Shown: positions 41,208 through 49,934 of the stretch, in pieces
Numbering within the stretch: position 1 is the first letter of the stretch
Layout of the letters: the number at the start of each line of letters is the position of its first letter
NCBI GenBank assembly: GCA_016871535.1
Contig: VHCZ01000012.1
Coordinates: 1 to 54,506, forward strand
Direction: 5' to 3'
DNA from: Verrucomicrobiota bacterium
Lineage (GTDB): Bacteria; Verrucomicrobiota; Verrucomicrobiia; Limisphaerales; SIBE01
Length of the DNA stretch: 54,506 bases
The notes under the pieces: model-generated
Seen by the model: only the letters and a program-made list of their open reading frames with translations
Database searches by the model: none
Told to the model about the DNA's origin: nothing
Program-made: the position numbers and the translations under genes

Positions 41208-41969
41208 ATGCGCGCAGTCATTCGCCCTTCACGGCCATACCGGGGCGGCTTCACCTTGATCGAACTGCTCGTCGTGATTGCCATCATTGCGATTCTGGCC
41301 GGCATGTTGTTGCCGGCGTTGAGCCGCGCCAAGGAAAAGAGCAAGCGCTCCGGCTGCTTGAACAACCTCCGCCAGATCGGCATCGGCATGACGATTTATG
41401 CCGACGACAACAATGACAACATGCTCGAGGCGCGGTTCGGCGAGGTGCAGATCTGCCTGAATCCTCCCGAAGGCCGCGCGGCCGCCACGGTGGGACTGAC
41501 CGTGGGCACGAATGACACGGTCGCGAAGATCTGGACCTGCCCCAGCCGGCCGACGTTCCCCACTTACGAGGCGGAATATCCTCAGTGGGTCATCGGCTTT
41601 CAATACTTCGGCGGCATCCGGACCTGGCGAAATCCGGCGGGAACCTTCACTTCGAGAAGTCCGGTCAAGTCCTCCATCTCGCAACCGGGTTGGGTGCTGG
41701 CGGCGGACGGAATCATGAAAATCGACCGCCGGTGGGGCGGCGGGCGAGATTCGGCTTTCAAGGATATGCCGCCGCACCGTGGACCCAATCGGCTGCCGGA
41801 GGGCGGGAACCAACTTTACATGGACGGTTCCGCGAGCTGGATGAAATTCCAGCAAATGCTGTTCATCCACAGTTGGAGCACGGACGGTTCACGGGATGGT
41901 TACTTTTATCAGCAGGATCTCGGCGAGCAGTTGGAAGCCAAGAAAGCGCAGATTAAGGCGAAGTATTGA
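41208..41969 (+). CDS. Pseudopilin-like (type II secretion GspG-type N-terminus) secreted protein
   Basis: The 253-residue protein has the prepilin cleavage and helix motif [20 protein letters not shown] (about 14-33), with Glu at position +5, as processed by a prepilin peptidase. It continues [20 protein letters not shown] and [20 protein letters not shown], the form expanded in Verrucomicrobia, Planctomycetes and Lentisphaerae. The C-terminal part is the usual beta-rich H-X9-DG domain variant ([20 protein letters not shown]). Such proteins occur in tens of copies per genome, not linked to a pilus operon, and their role is unknown. No prepilin peptidase or secretion gene is nearby. Confidence 0.9.
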   Translation: MRAVIRPSRPYRGGFTLIELLVVIAIIAILAGMLLPALSRAKEKSKRSGCLNNLRQIGIGMTIYADDNNDNMLEARFGEVQICLNPPEGRAAATVGLTVGTNDTVAKIWTCPSRPTFPTYEAEYPQWVIGFQYFGGIRTWRNPAGTFTSRSPVKSSISQPGWVLAADGIMKIDRRWGGGRDSAFKDMPPHRGPNRLPEGGNQLYMDGSASWMKFQQMLFIHSWSTDGSRDGYFYQQDLGEQLEAKKAQIKAKY

Positions 41970-42028
41970 AACCGCACAGTGCGGCAAGGCGCCAGCGTTG
42001 AAACGTTGAAGCGTTCAAAGGATCCACA

Positions 42029-42199
42029 AAGGAAGGCATCCGCATGGGGTCAACGCGCCACGAGGTCGTGAAAGCGTACGGTCCGCCGGAGAACACCCGG
42101 GACCAAGGCGAAGGTCTTGAAGAACTCAAGTAAGATACGGGCCGCACGCAGTATGTGCTCAAGAAGGACAAAGTGGTGCACATCACGTTGCGCCGATGA
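42029..42199 (+). pseudogene. SmpA/OmlA-like lipoprotein domain remnant with a nonsense codon
   Basis: In one frame the sequence reads GIRMGSTRHEVVKAYGPPEN, GEGLEELK, a TAA at 42131-42133, then DTGRTQYVLKKDKVVHITLR. The G-x-x-x-x-E-V...YGPP pattern and the VLKKDKVVHI strand match the small SmpA/OmlA (BamE-like) fold, which helps the outer-membrane assembly machine or acts as an isolated lipoprotein domain. The TAA replaces a probable Tyr codon. The N-terminus with signal peptide is not found. The rest of 41970-42400 holds an AACGTTGAAGCGTT stretch and a family D word at 42258-42285. Confidence 0.6.
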
Positions 42200-42400
42200 A
42201 CTCAAGGAGCGCGGTTCAGCCGCAGGGTTCGTGAGTTAGGTCGAGGTCTCCTATTAATAAACCGCGGATGTCGCGGATGGGCGCGGATGAGAAAGGAACC
42301 GGAGCAGCGGCTCTTGCGATAGCCGGGGAATCGGCGGAGTTCGCAGCCCATTTGGTTGCGGTTTCACCGGGCTGCCTCTGTGGAACTGACGGGTCTCGGC

Positions 42401-43489
42401 TTAAAGCTGCTTCATGGCCGCGTCGAGTGCGGCATAAAGCTGCCTCATACTCGCCTCAGTCTCATCACCCATATTGGAGATGCGGAAGGTGGTGCCTTTG
42501 ATTTTCCCGTAGCCACCGTCGATCAGGAATCCTTGGTCCTTCACCAGCTTTTGCAGCTTCGCCACGTCCACGACGCGCCCGACGGCTTTCGCGCCGTTGT
42601 TCACGCAGGTCAAGGTGACGGATTCAAATCCCTTTTCGGGGAACAGAGTGAAGCCGTGTCCGGCAGCCCATTGTCGCGTGAGTTCGGCCAGTTGAGCGTG
42701 GCGGCGGCAACGCGCTTCCAGCCCTTCGTCGAAGATGTCCTCCAGTTTCGATGCGAGGGCGTAGATGTGGCCGATGCTCGGCGTGCTCGGCGTCATGTGT
42801 TGCTCCGCGTTCTTCTGAAATTCAACGAAGTCGAAGTAATAGCCGCGGTCATCGATCGTCGCGGCTTTGGCCAGCGCAGCAGGCGAGCAGGTGAACACCG
42901 CCAGGCCCGGCGGCAACGCCAGCGCCTTCTGCGTGCCGGCCAGCAAGACGTCGATGCCGAGCGCGTCGAATTCGATTTGGATGCCGCTGAACGAACTGAC
43001 CGCATCGACGATGAACATGACATCGGGGAACTTCTTCTTCAGCGCGGCGATGTCCGCCAGCGGGCTCATGACGCCGGTCGAGGTTTCGTTATGGATCAAC
43101 GTGAGCGCGTCGAACTGGCCGGTCGCGAGTTTGGCTTCGACCTGTTCTGGACGGATGGGTGAACCCCAATCGACCTTGAGCGCGTCAGCCTGTTTGCCGC
43201 AGCGTTGCGCGACGTCGAGCCATTTGTCCGAAAACGCGCCGCACATGCAGCAGAGCACGCGCTTGGAAACGAGGTTGCGAATCGCGCCCTCCATCACGCC
43301 CCACGCGGATGACGTGCTGAGAAAAACCAGTTGTTTGGTGGAAAACAGCGCCTGCAATTGAGGTTGGATTTTGGCGTATAGATCTTTGAACCCCTGGCCG
43401 CGATGGCCGATCATCGGCGAGCGAAACGCCCGCAAAGTTTTCTCGCTGACTTCGACCGGCCCCGGAATGTGCAATTTGACGTGTCCCAT
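42401..43489 (-). CDS. Class V aminotransferase (alanine-glyoxylate/serine-pyruvate type)
   Basis: The 362-residue cytoplasmic PLP enzyme begins KLHIPGPVEVSEKTLRAFRS, typical of the PucG/SgaA/AGXT group. It contains FLSTSSAWGVMEGAIRNLVS, the PLP-contact Asp in FIVDAVSSFSGIQIEFDALG and the Schiff-base lysine in VLLAGTQKALALPPGLAVFT. The region YYFDFVEFQKNAEQHMTPST contains the TPST motif of the family. Substrate may be alanine or serine with glyoxylate, or a phosphonate-type amino donor. No linked pathway gene is present. The only leader feature is AAAGG, too far upstream to be decisive. Confidence 0.9.
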   Translation of the reverse strand: MGHVKLHIPGPVEVSEKTLRAFRSPMIGHRGQGFKDLYAKIQPQLQALFSTKQLVFLSTSSAWGVMEGAIRNLVSKRVLCCMCGAFSDKWLDVAQRCGKQADALKVDWGSPIRPEQVEAKLATGQFDALTLIHNETSTGVMSPLADIAALKKKFPDVMFIVDAVSSFSGIQIEFDALGIDVLLAGTQKALALPPGLAVFTCSPAALAKAATIDDRGYYFDFVEFQKNAEQHMTPSTPSIGHIYALASKLEDIFDEGLEARCRRHAQLAELTRQWAAGHGFTLFPEKGFESVTLTCVNNGAKAVGRVVDVAKLQKLVKDQGFLIDGGYGKIKGTTFRISNMGDETEASMRQLYAALDAAMKQL

Positions 43490-43629
43490 AAATTTTGACC
43501 GGGAAACCTTTCACACGCAGACCCTGGACGCAAGTGGAGTTTTGGCGAAGGTCCAACGGATTTTGATGTGGCACGGCAGCCTCGGCTGGGGACACGCTCT
43601 CAGCTTTCTGCATGGCTCCTTCGAGCGAA

Positions 43630-43754
43630 GTAGCGCAGGCTTTCGAGCCTGCGGGTTCACGGAGCTTTCCAGCTCCGTTTCGCGAACTGCGCCACTGGGG
43701 ACTACTGGGGACTGGAAAGTCCCCGTAACCGGCAGGCTGGAAAGCCTGCCCCAC
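43630..43754. repeat. Variant of the four-hairpin repeat (family A', 4-nt loops)
   Basis: The element begins GTAGCGCAGGC and ends GCCTGCCCCAC. It has four hairpins with 7-bp stems but 4-nt loops: GCAGGCT-ttcg-AGCCTGC, CGGAGCT-ttcc-AGCTCCG, GGGGACT-ggaa-AGTCCCC and GCAGGCT-ggaa-AGCCTGC. The layout matches copies at 3663, 12774 and 41041 although the stem sequences are different. The other parts of the 43490-43853 gap show nothing recognisable. Confidence 0.82.
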
Positions 43755-43853
43755 AACGTCACTCTCCTGCGGAAAGAAAAGAAGATGCGCTCGGTTGAGC
43801 TTGCGAGCCGGCCTGGCTTGCCACGCACTGGGTCGTGCGCGTAAAAGCTTCGC

Positions 43854-46244
43854 ATGTTCAAACAAGACCCCTTCGTGGTCCGCGGCCTGGCGCTGGTGGG
43901 CCTTCTTGCCTTGCCTGTGGGTTGCGGAACGGTGCCTGGCTCATCCTCGTCCTCCCGTGCGGAATTTTCTCAACCCAAACTTGCCGAAATGGACGCGGCG
44001 GTTCTCGGGACCATTTCCAGCAATCAAATCCCCGGCGGCGTGCTTTGGTTGGAGCGAAGCGGGCACGCGTATCACAAGGCATATGGCCGGCGCGCGCTGA
44101 TTCCGGCGAATGCGCCGATGACGGAGGACACGATTTTCGACGCGGCATCGCTCACCAAAGTCGTGGCCACAACGCCGGCCATCCTGCTGCTGATCGAACG
44201 GGGCAAGATCCATCTCGATGCGCCGGCCCGAACGTACCTCCCGGAATTCGGCAACTACGGCAAAGAAGCCACCACCGTGCGCCACTTGCTAACTCACACG
44301 TCTGGCTTACGACCGGGCCTGAGCGCCACGCCCGCGTGGTCCGGCTATGACAAAGCCATCGAACTGGCCTGCGCGGAGAAGCCGCTCCACGCGCCGGGGA
44401 CAGTCTTTCGTTACAGCGACATCAATTTCATCGTGCTCGGAGAAATCGCCCGGCGTGAGAGCGGCGTTCGTCTGAATGAATTCGTCGCCCGCGAGATTTT
44501 TCAGCCGTTGCGAATGGCGCACACAGGCTTTCTGCCGCCGCCCAGCCATCTGGCGCGCATCGCGCCGACGGAGCGCGTCGATGGCGAGATGTTGCACGGG
44601 AAAGTTCACGATCCCACTGCGCGGCGCATGGGTGGGGTTGCCGGGCACGCCGGGCTTTTCACGACCGCGGCGGATCTGGCGCGATTTTGCCGAATGATGC
44701 TGAACGGCGGCTCGCTTGACGGCGTGCGCGTTTTCAAACCCGAAACCGTGAAGTTGATGACTGCCGTGCAATCCCCGCCGAATGTCCCATCCCGCCGCGG
44801 CCTGGGCTGGGACATTGATTCAGGCTACAGCCGGCCGCGCGGCAGACATTTTCCACTTGGCTCCTACGGCCACACGGGCTTTACGGGAACGTGTCTTTGG
44901 ATCGACCCATTTTCGCGAACTTTCTGGATTTTTCTTTCCAATCGCGTGCATCCCGACGGCAAGGGCAACGTGCTGCCACTCCAAGCGGCGCTGGCCTCGC
45001 TGGCTGCGGAAGCGGTGGTTGGATTCAACTTCGCGGGTGTGAGCGGCGCCTTGCCGCCGCACGGGCTCACTGATGCAACTTTGCCTTCGCCCGGGACTCG
45101 GCGCGAAACTGGCGTCGCCCCGGTGCTCAACGGCATCGATGTCTTGGTTCAACAAAACTTCGCGTCCTTGAAAGGAAAGCGTGTCGGACTGATCACGAAT
45201 CACACCGGCGCCGACCGTCAGCGCAACTCCACCATCGACCTGCTCCGCGCCGCGCCCGAGGTGAAGCTGATCGCACTCTTCAGCCCGGAGCACGGAATTC
45301 GCGGCGCGCTGGATGAAAAGGTCGCGGACAGCGTGGATGAGAAGACCGGCTTGCCGATCTACAGTCTCTACGGCCAAACGCGTTCGCCGAAGCCGGAGCA
45401 ACTTCGGAATCTCGATGCGCTCGTGTTCGACATCCAGGACATCGGCTGCCGGTTTTACACTTACATCTCGACGATGGGGAATTGCCTGGAGGCGGCCGCG
45501 AAAGCGAAGCTCAAGTTTTTTGTGCTCGACCGCGTCAACCCGATTGGCGGGGCCGTCATCGACGGGCCGGTGCTCAACGGCGAAACCAGTTTCACGGGCT
45601 TTCATCCGATTCCTGTCCGCCACGGAATGACCGTTGGCGAGCTGGCGCGGATGTTCAACGTCGAGCGCGGCTTCAATGCCGATCTCACCGTCATTCCCTT
45701 GCAAGGCTGGCGCCGCGAGCTGTGGTTCGATGAAACCGGCCTGCCGTGGATCAATCCATCGCCCAACATGCGGAGCTTGACGGAAGCTGCGCTGTATCCG
45801 GGCATCGGACTTCTGGAGACCACCGCGCTTTCTGTGGGCCGTGGGACAGGCACGCCGTTTGAAGTCATCGGCGCGCCGTACATCGATGACCTCAAGCTGG
45901 CCGCGGAATTGAATCGCCTCGCGCTGCCCGGCGTGCGCTTTGTGCCAATCCGATTCACGCCGAACGCAAGCGTGTTCAAGGACCGGCCTTGCGTCGGCGT
46001 GAACATCCTTCTCACGGACCGCGAACGGTGCAGCGCGGTCGATGTGGGCCTCGCGATGGCGCAGACGCTGCATCGGCTCTATGCCGCGGAGTTCGGGCTG
46101 GAGAAATTGGACCGGTTGCTCGTCCATCGATCCACGGTGGAAGCGATCCGCGCTGGGCGGTCGCTCACGGAGATTCGGCAAAGCTGGGGCATCGACCTGG
46201 AGGAATTCAAGAAACGGCGCGCAACCTTTTTGTTGTACCCGTGA
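43854..46244 (+). CDS. Beta-lactamase-fold serine hydrolase fused to DUF1343/NamZ exo-muramidase
   Basis: The 796-residue envelope protein has an N-terminal hydrophobic leader ending LLALPVGCG (a possible lipoprotein site, although Pro at -3 is unusual). The first half is a class C beta-lactamase/DD-peptidase-like domain with S-x-x-K in FDAASLTKVVAT (S99, K102), Tyr-Ser-Asp (RYSDINF) and HTG in YGHTGFTGT. The second half (from about 420) is DUF1343, GIDVLVQQNFASLKGKRVGL, FSPEHGIRG, VFDIQDIGCRFYTYISTMGN and RVNPIGGAVIDGPVLNG. DUF1343 includes NamZ (GH171), which removes terminal MurNAc from peptidoglycan fragments. Fusion of the two suggests one protein handles sugar and peptide parts of muropeptides. 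Such fusions exist in other phyla. Confidence 0.88.
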   Translation: MFKQDPFVVRGLALVGLLALPVGCGTVPGSSSSSRAEFSQPKLAEMDAAVLGTISSNQIPGGVLWLERSGHAYHKAYGRRALIPANAPMTEDTIFDAASLTKVVATTPAILLLIERGKIHLDAPARTYLPEFGNYGKEATTVRHLLTHTSGLRPGLSATPAWSGYDKAIELACAEKPLHAPGTVFRYSDINFIVLGEIARRESGVRLNEFVAREIFQPLRMAHTGFLPPPSHLARIAPTERVDGEMLHGKVHDPTARRMGGVAGHAGLFTTAADLARFCRMMLNGGSLDGVRVFKPETVKLMTAVQSPPNVPSRRGLGWDIDSGYSRPRGRHFPLGSYGHTGFTGTCLWIDPFSRTFWIFLSNRVHPDGKGNVLPLQAALASLAAEAVVGFNFAGVSGALPPHGLTDATLPSPGTRRETGVAPVLNGIDVLVQQNFASLKGKRVGLITNHTGADRQRNSTIDLLRAAPEVKLIALFSPEHGIRGALDEKVADSVDEKTGLPIYSLYGQTRSPKPEQLRNLDALVFDIQDIGCRFYTYISTMGNCLEAAAKAKLKFFVLDRVNPIGGAVIDGPVLNGETSFTGFHPIPVRHGMTVGELARMFNVERGFNADLTVIPLQGWRRELWFDETGLPWINPSPNMRSLTEAALYPGIGLLETTALSVGRGTGTPFEVIGAPYIDDLKLAAELNRLALPGVRFVPIRFTPNASVFKDRPCVGVNILLTDRERCSAVDVGLAMAQTLHRLYAAEFGLEKLDRLLVHRSTVEAIRAGRSLTEIRQSWGIDLEEFKKRRATFLLYP

Positions 46245-46295
46245 ACCTGGAGACTCGCTCACCGAGTGGGTGGGATCGTTTCCCTGGCAACTCGT

Positions 46296-46500
46296 TAGGT
46301 TTTCGTGTGTTTCGTGTGTTTCGTGGGCCCAACTGTTTTCCCGATTCCAGCTCAGTCGAAGATCCACCAGGGATATTCTCCTTCGTCGCGCCTGAGCCCA
46401 AATGCGACGCAACAAAGTGTATTCTATCCCACGGTCTGATCAGTAAGGCGTCCGGACCAATTCGTGAGAAATTCGTGCAATTCGTGTCACGAACTTTGGT
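46296..46500. repeat. TTCGTGTG/AATTCGTG low-complexity repeats
   Basis: TTTTCGTGTGTTTCGTGTGT (46302-46321) and, further right, AATTCGTGAGAAATTCGTGC and AATTCGTGTCACGAA are direct repeats of a TTCGTG core. The reverse-complement style occurs at 8252-8272. The gap 46245-46533 has no gene. Confidence 0.65.
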
Positions 46501-46533
46501 CCGGGTGCAATGCGCGTCCGAGCAGCCACCACT

Positions 46534-47163
46534 TCATTCGGTGCCGAAGCTGAAATCGTCGAAGAGGGTCACGCTGTCGGCCTTGGTCCAAACGCCGACG
46601 GCTCCCGCTTCCGCGAACGTGGCATCCTCCGCCTCGTAAAGTGGCTTGCCGTTGAAGATGACTTTGAACCGGCTCCCCTCAAACTCCACGCGCAAGGTGT
46701 GCCATTGGTTGGCCGGCACCTTGAGGTCCGCGGTCTTGAACTGCGTGCGTTTGCCGTTCTTGAAATGATAAATGCGGACGTTGTCCTCGAGCGCGTTGGC
46801 GCGGGCGATGTAGTAATTGTCCGCGTCTTTCCACCGCCAGACCACGCCGCCCGCCTGATCCGTCTCGCCCGACAGCGGCTTGAATTTCACCTCGACATAT
46901 CCGTCCTTGAGCGAGACGTCGTTCTTCACGCACCACGGATACGTGCCTTCGCCGGATTGCTTGAGCACGCCCGGTTTGCTCGGCGCGGAATCCTCTTTCT
47001 CGATCGACCATTTGGGTGCGCCCTTCCCCGTGACGCCCGCAATCCAGCCCGCGGGAAGCGAGCCGCTCGCCGCGTTATCGAAATGGATCGTGGTGGCCGC
47101 CGGCGCATTCTGGACAAAGAGAATCGTGGCGAGGATTGGCGTCGAAAGGAGGAAGGTTTTCAT
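46534..47163 (-). CDS. Secreted LamG/DUF1080-like jelly-roll protein
   Basis: The 209-residue protein has a signal peptide (MKTFLLSTPILATILFVQNA, cleaved near APAAT). The mature part is a concanavalin-like beta-sandwich of the DUF1080/LamG type: GYVEVKFKPLSGETDQAGGV, VWRWKDADNYYIARANALED, NVRIYHFKNGKRTQFKT, NQWHTLRVEFEGSRFKVIFN and VGVWTKADSVTLFDDFSFG. Such domains bind or hydrolyse carbohydrates or lie in secreted enzymes. No catalytic residue is identified here. It stands alone. A family B repeat follows the divergent region. Confidence 0.85.
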   Translation of the reverse strand: MKTFLLSTPILATILFVQNAPAATTIHFDNAASGSLPAGWIAGVTGKGAPKWSIEKEDSAPSKPGVLKQSGEGTYPWCVKNDVSLKDGYVEVKFKPLSGETDQAGGVVWRWKDADNYYIARANALEDNVRIYHFKNGKRTQFKTADLKVPANQWHTLRVEFEGSRFKVIFNGKPLYEAEDATFAEAGAVGVWTKADSVTLFDDFSFGTE

Positions 47164-47404
47164 GCGCGTGAAATTAGAGTCTGTTCACCATGGTTTCAAG
47201 GTTGCATCGGCTCAGCCCATGAACCGTCTCCTCGGACCGTGGCCTTTAGGCAGCCTTTAGCCGCAAGAATTCAATTGAGAAACCGCGAATGAACGCGAAT
47301 CCGAGGGCCAAGGCGGAGGCTTCCGATGTGCAGGAGCGGTTACCGGAAGTTTCTAGGGCTCCCATCTGTGCATACGGCCCGTGCACCCATGAACCGAAGT
47401 TGTG

Positions 47405-47505
47405 CGCGCCAGCGTCTTGGAGTGCGGCAGTCCTCTGCCGCTTTTGCAGGGTCCGGCAATTCCGAAAGCGCCAGAGGACTGGCGCACTCCAAAACCTGGC
47501 GGCGA
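47405..47505. repeat. CGCCAGCGTCTTGG repeat (family B), copy 2
   Basis: CGCGCCAGCGTCTTGGAGTG (47405 on) with GGCAG-tcct-CTGCC, and on the right GCGCCAG-agga-CTGGCGC and CACTCCAAAACCTGGCGGCG, make an imperfect inverted repeat of about 101 bp. The left half matches 12521-12555 nearly word for word. Bases 47164-47526 hold this element, a CCGCGAATGAACGCGAAT word at 47282, and no gene. Confidence 0.8.
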
Positions 47506-47526
47506 TTTGGCCGTTTCATGGGAATG

Positions 47527-48648
47527 TCAGCGGACTCGGGCGGTGAGCCACAAGCCTGTGCCGCCAAAGGCGATGTTCGGCAGCCACGCGGCCAGCCACG
47601 GCGTCACCCAGTTCCCGGAACCTAGGGCCACGCCCAGCCGCATCAAGATGAAAAAGACGAAGCAGATGAAGATGCTGCTGGCCACACCGACAAACACGTT
47701 GCGCCGGGCGGACGCGGCTCCGAACGGGATGGCGATCAGCACCACGACCAGGCACGTCAGCGGCCACGCGAGCCGGCCGTGAAGCTGCGTTTGCAGCAGC
47801 GCGAAGTCTTTTGGCGACGGATCGGGATGGAGCCGCAAGTAGTTCAGGATTTCCGAAAGGGAAAGCTGCGCGCCTTTGGGTGAGATCAGGCTGCGGAGTT
47901 GATTGATCCGAATCTCGCTCTTGATTTGTTCCGGGGTCTCGGTGAATTCGGGCACCACGAGCGCATTGGTCTTCATCGGGGTTGTGTCCACTTCTCCCGT
48001 CGTCCGATACGTGAATTCCTCGACCTCCAGGAAGAGCCAGGTTTCGTTCGTTCGCACGGCCCGGCGAGCGTTCAAACTGCGCTCGGTGCGGTCGGAGGCG
48101 CGCCAGGACACGTGCGGGTTTTTCATTTCGAATGTGTCGAGGTTGAAGGCGCCCAGGCTCCAGAAGCGTCCGTGGCGGGCATTGTGAAAGTGCAGTTTGG
48201 GATGCCAGCGCCCGCCGGGGTCGGTCGATTGCGCCGTGGAGCTTCGATGGAGAATGGCTTCGACGGCTTCGACGCTTTTGGGAACCCAAAGTTCGTTCAG
48301 GGCGAAGAGCGCGAACGTGAAGACCACACCGACTGCGAAGTAGGGAGCGGTGAACCGCCACAGGCTGATGCCGGCCGCGCGCATGGCGGTCAGTTCCTGA
48401 TGGCGCGCGTGGGTGGTCAGCGCGTAGAGCAACGCCAGCAGGAGGGCGATGGGCAGCACGACGACCAGCAATTCCGGGGTCTTGATTAAATAGAGGCGCG
48501 CGATTTCCGGCGTGCGCAGGCCGCGTTGCTGATAATCGTCCAGCTCCGAAAAGAGGTCGAAAGAAATCCAGAAAACGAGGAATCCCGACAGGCAGTAGAA
48601 CAACGGGATCAGCAGTTCCCGCAAGAGGTAGCGATCCAACAGACGCAT
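47527..48648 (-). CDS. LptF/LptG-family permease
   Basis: The 373-residue inner-membrane protein has the YjgP/YjgQ layout: helix 1 in [40 protein letters not shown], the cytoplasmic coupling motif [20 protein letters not shown], a periplasmic beta-rich middle (about 130-270), and three C-terminal helices ending in [20 protein letters not shown]. With LptB it forms the ABC transporter that extracts lipopolysaccharide for the Lpt bridge. Only one permease gene is here, so its partner (LptF or LptG) must lie elsewhere, and the name cannot be settled. This supports a Gram-negative type envelope. Confidence 0.9.
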   Translation of the reverse strand: MRLLDRYLLRELLIPLFYCLSGFLVFWISFDLFSELDDYQQRGLRTPEIARLYLIKTPELLVVVLPIALLLALLYALTTHARHQELTAMRAAGISLWRFTAPYFAVGVVFTFALFALNELWVPKSVEAVEAILHRSSTAQSTDPGGRWHPKLHFHNARHGRFWSLGAFNLDTFEMKNPHVSWRASDRTERSLNARRAVRTNETWLFLEVEEFTYRTTGEVDTTPMKTNALVVPEFTETPEQIKSEIRINQLRSLISPKGAQLSLSEILNYLRLHPDPSPKDFALLQTQLHGRLAWPLTCLVVVLIAIPFGAASARRNVFVGVASSIFICFVFFILMRLGVALGSGNWVTPWLAAWLPNIAFGGTGLWLTARVR

Positions 48649-48779
48649 CGACTCGGCAGCCTGCCGTTGGCGGCTAGTGCTGTGACACGGGATTATCGTT
48701 ACATCCGCGGCAAGGAGTTTTTCGCGTGGACGAGGCGCGAGCGACGCGCATACCCTTCATGGGTCTGCGTTTCACAGCC

Positions 48780-49934
48780 CTAACCCTCGACGTAGATCGG
48801 CTCTCGGATCGGGCTGACCTCGGTGAAATTGCTCAGTTTCTTGAGCATCCAGGGAGAGATCCGGTTTCCGGCGTTGAGGATCAGCGTGCCATCCACGGTT
48901 TCGATAGGTTCCACCAGCACCTGGCCAGCGCAGAGATCTTTGAGGTGAACCGCCCGGCCTTTCCGTGGGGCTGAGGAAAACGCGGCGCAGACTTCTTCGA
49001 GCACTTTCGGATCATAGTTGCCCGAGGTCTTGCGCATGTCTTCCAGCGCTTTGGCCTTCGACATGCCTTCCGACTCGAATTGCACGAGATCGATCAGCAC
49101 GCGAAGAATGCGGGAGCCGAGCGGGATGTTCACGCCCGCCGTGGAATCCAGCGGGAATCCTGTGCCATCGAATTTCTTGTTCTGGTAATAGACAATTCGA
49201 GCCACATTTTCGAAGCGCGGAAAGCTGGTGAGCAGGTTCCGCCCGTGTTCCGGCAGCCGCTGCAAGGTGTCCTTTTCGGCGGGTGTCAATGCCATCCCGG
49301 CGCTCATTTTCTGGATCAGAATCGCCGGCAGAGCCACGTAACCAATCCGGCAGAAACCGGCCGCGATGTCCAACTCCCACGCGTTTTCGATCTTCATCGC
49401 CGTGGTGCAAATTTTCATGTACTCCTTGTACTTCTGCCCGAATTCAAAAGATTGCGGTTCGGCGATGGAAAGGATCTTCGTCAGGACCTTGATCGTGGCT
49501 TCGATGGTTTTCTCGAAGACTTCGGCTTCGCTGGCGCGCGCTTTGGCGCGTTCCTGTTCGACTTTGTGTTTGTGCAGAGCCATCTCCAAGGCGGTCTGAA
49601 GCTCCCACTCTTCGAACGGCTTGAGGATGTACGCGAACGGCTCCGTGATTTTTGCGCGCTTGAGTGTGCTTTCGTCGGCGTGCGCCGTCAGAAAGATGAC
49701 CGGCAAGCCGAAGCGTTTGCGGATTTCCTCGGCCGCATCGATGCCGTCCATCTGGCCCTGCAACACAATGTCCATGAGGACCAGGTCCGGGCTGAACACA
49801 GGTATTTTTTGGATAGCCTCTTCGGCCGTGGCGACCGTGGTGGGGACATCATAGCCAAGACTGGTCAACCGGTCCTGAATATCGGCAACGATTATTCCTT
49901 CGTCTTCAACGACAAAAACTTGTGGGTTAGACAT
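48780..49934 (-). CDS. Response regulator with a degenerate HD-GYP-like output domain
   Basis: The 384-residue protein has a receiver domain (1-120) with acidic pocket ED (10-11), phosphoacceptor D55 in LVLMDIVLQG, and AYILKPF (Lys). A helical linker (about 125-160) follows. The C-terminal part aligns with HD-GYP c-di-GMP phosphodiesterases (AAGFCRIGYVALPAILIQKM, PEHGRNLLTSFPRFENVARI, VYYQNKKFDGTGFPLD), but the HD pair of LLHDIGK is replaced by CR, GYP is GFP, and the histidines of the metal site are missing. It therefore probably binds or signals and does not hydrolyse c-di-GMP. The gene overlaps the kinase gene by 8 bp, so they are a pair. Confidence 0.85.
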   Translation of the reverse strand: MSNPQVFVVEDEGIIVADIQDRLTSLGYDVPTTVATAEEAIQKIPVFSPDLVLMDIVLQGQMDGIDAAEEIRKRFGLPVIFLTAHADESTLKRAKITEPFAYILKPFEEWELQTALEMALHKHKVEQERAKARASEAEVFEKTIEATIKVLTKILSIAEPQSFEFGQKYKEYMKICTTAMKIENAWELDIAAGFCRIGYVALPAILIQKMSAGMALTPAEKDTLQRLPEHGRNLLTSFPRFENVARIVYYQNKKFDGTGFPLDSTAGVNIPLGSRILRVLIDLVQFESEGMSKAKALEDMRKTSGNYDPKVLEEVCAAFSSAPRKGRAVHLKDLCAGQVLVEPIETVDGTLILNAGNRISPWMLKKLSNFTEVSPIREPIYVEG

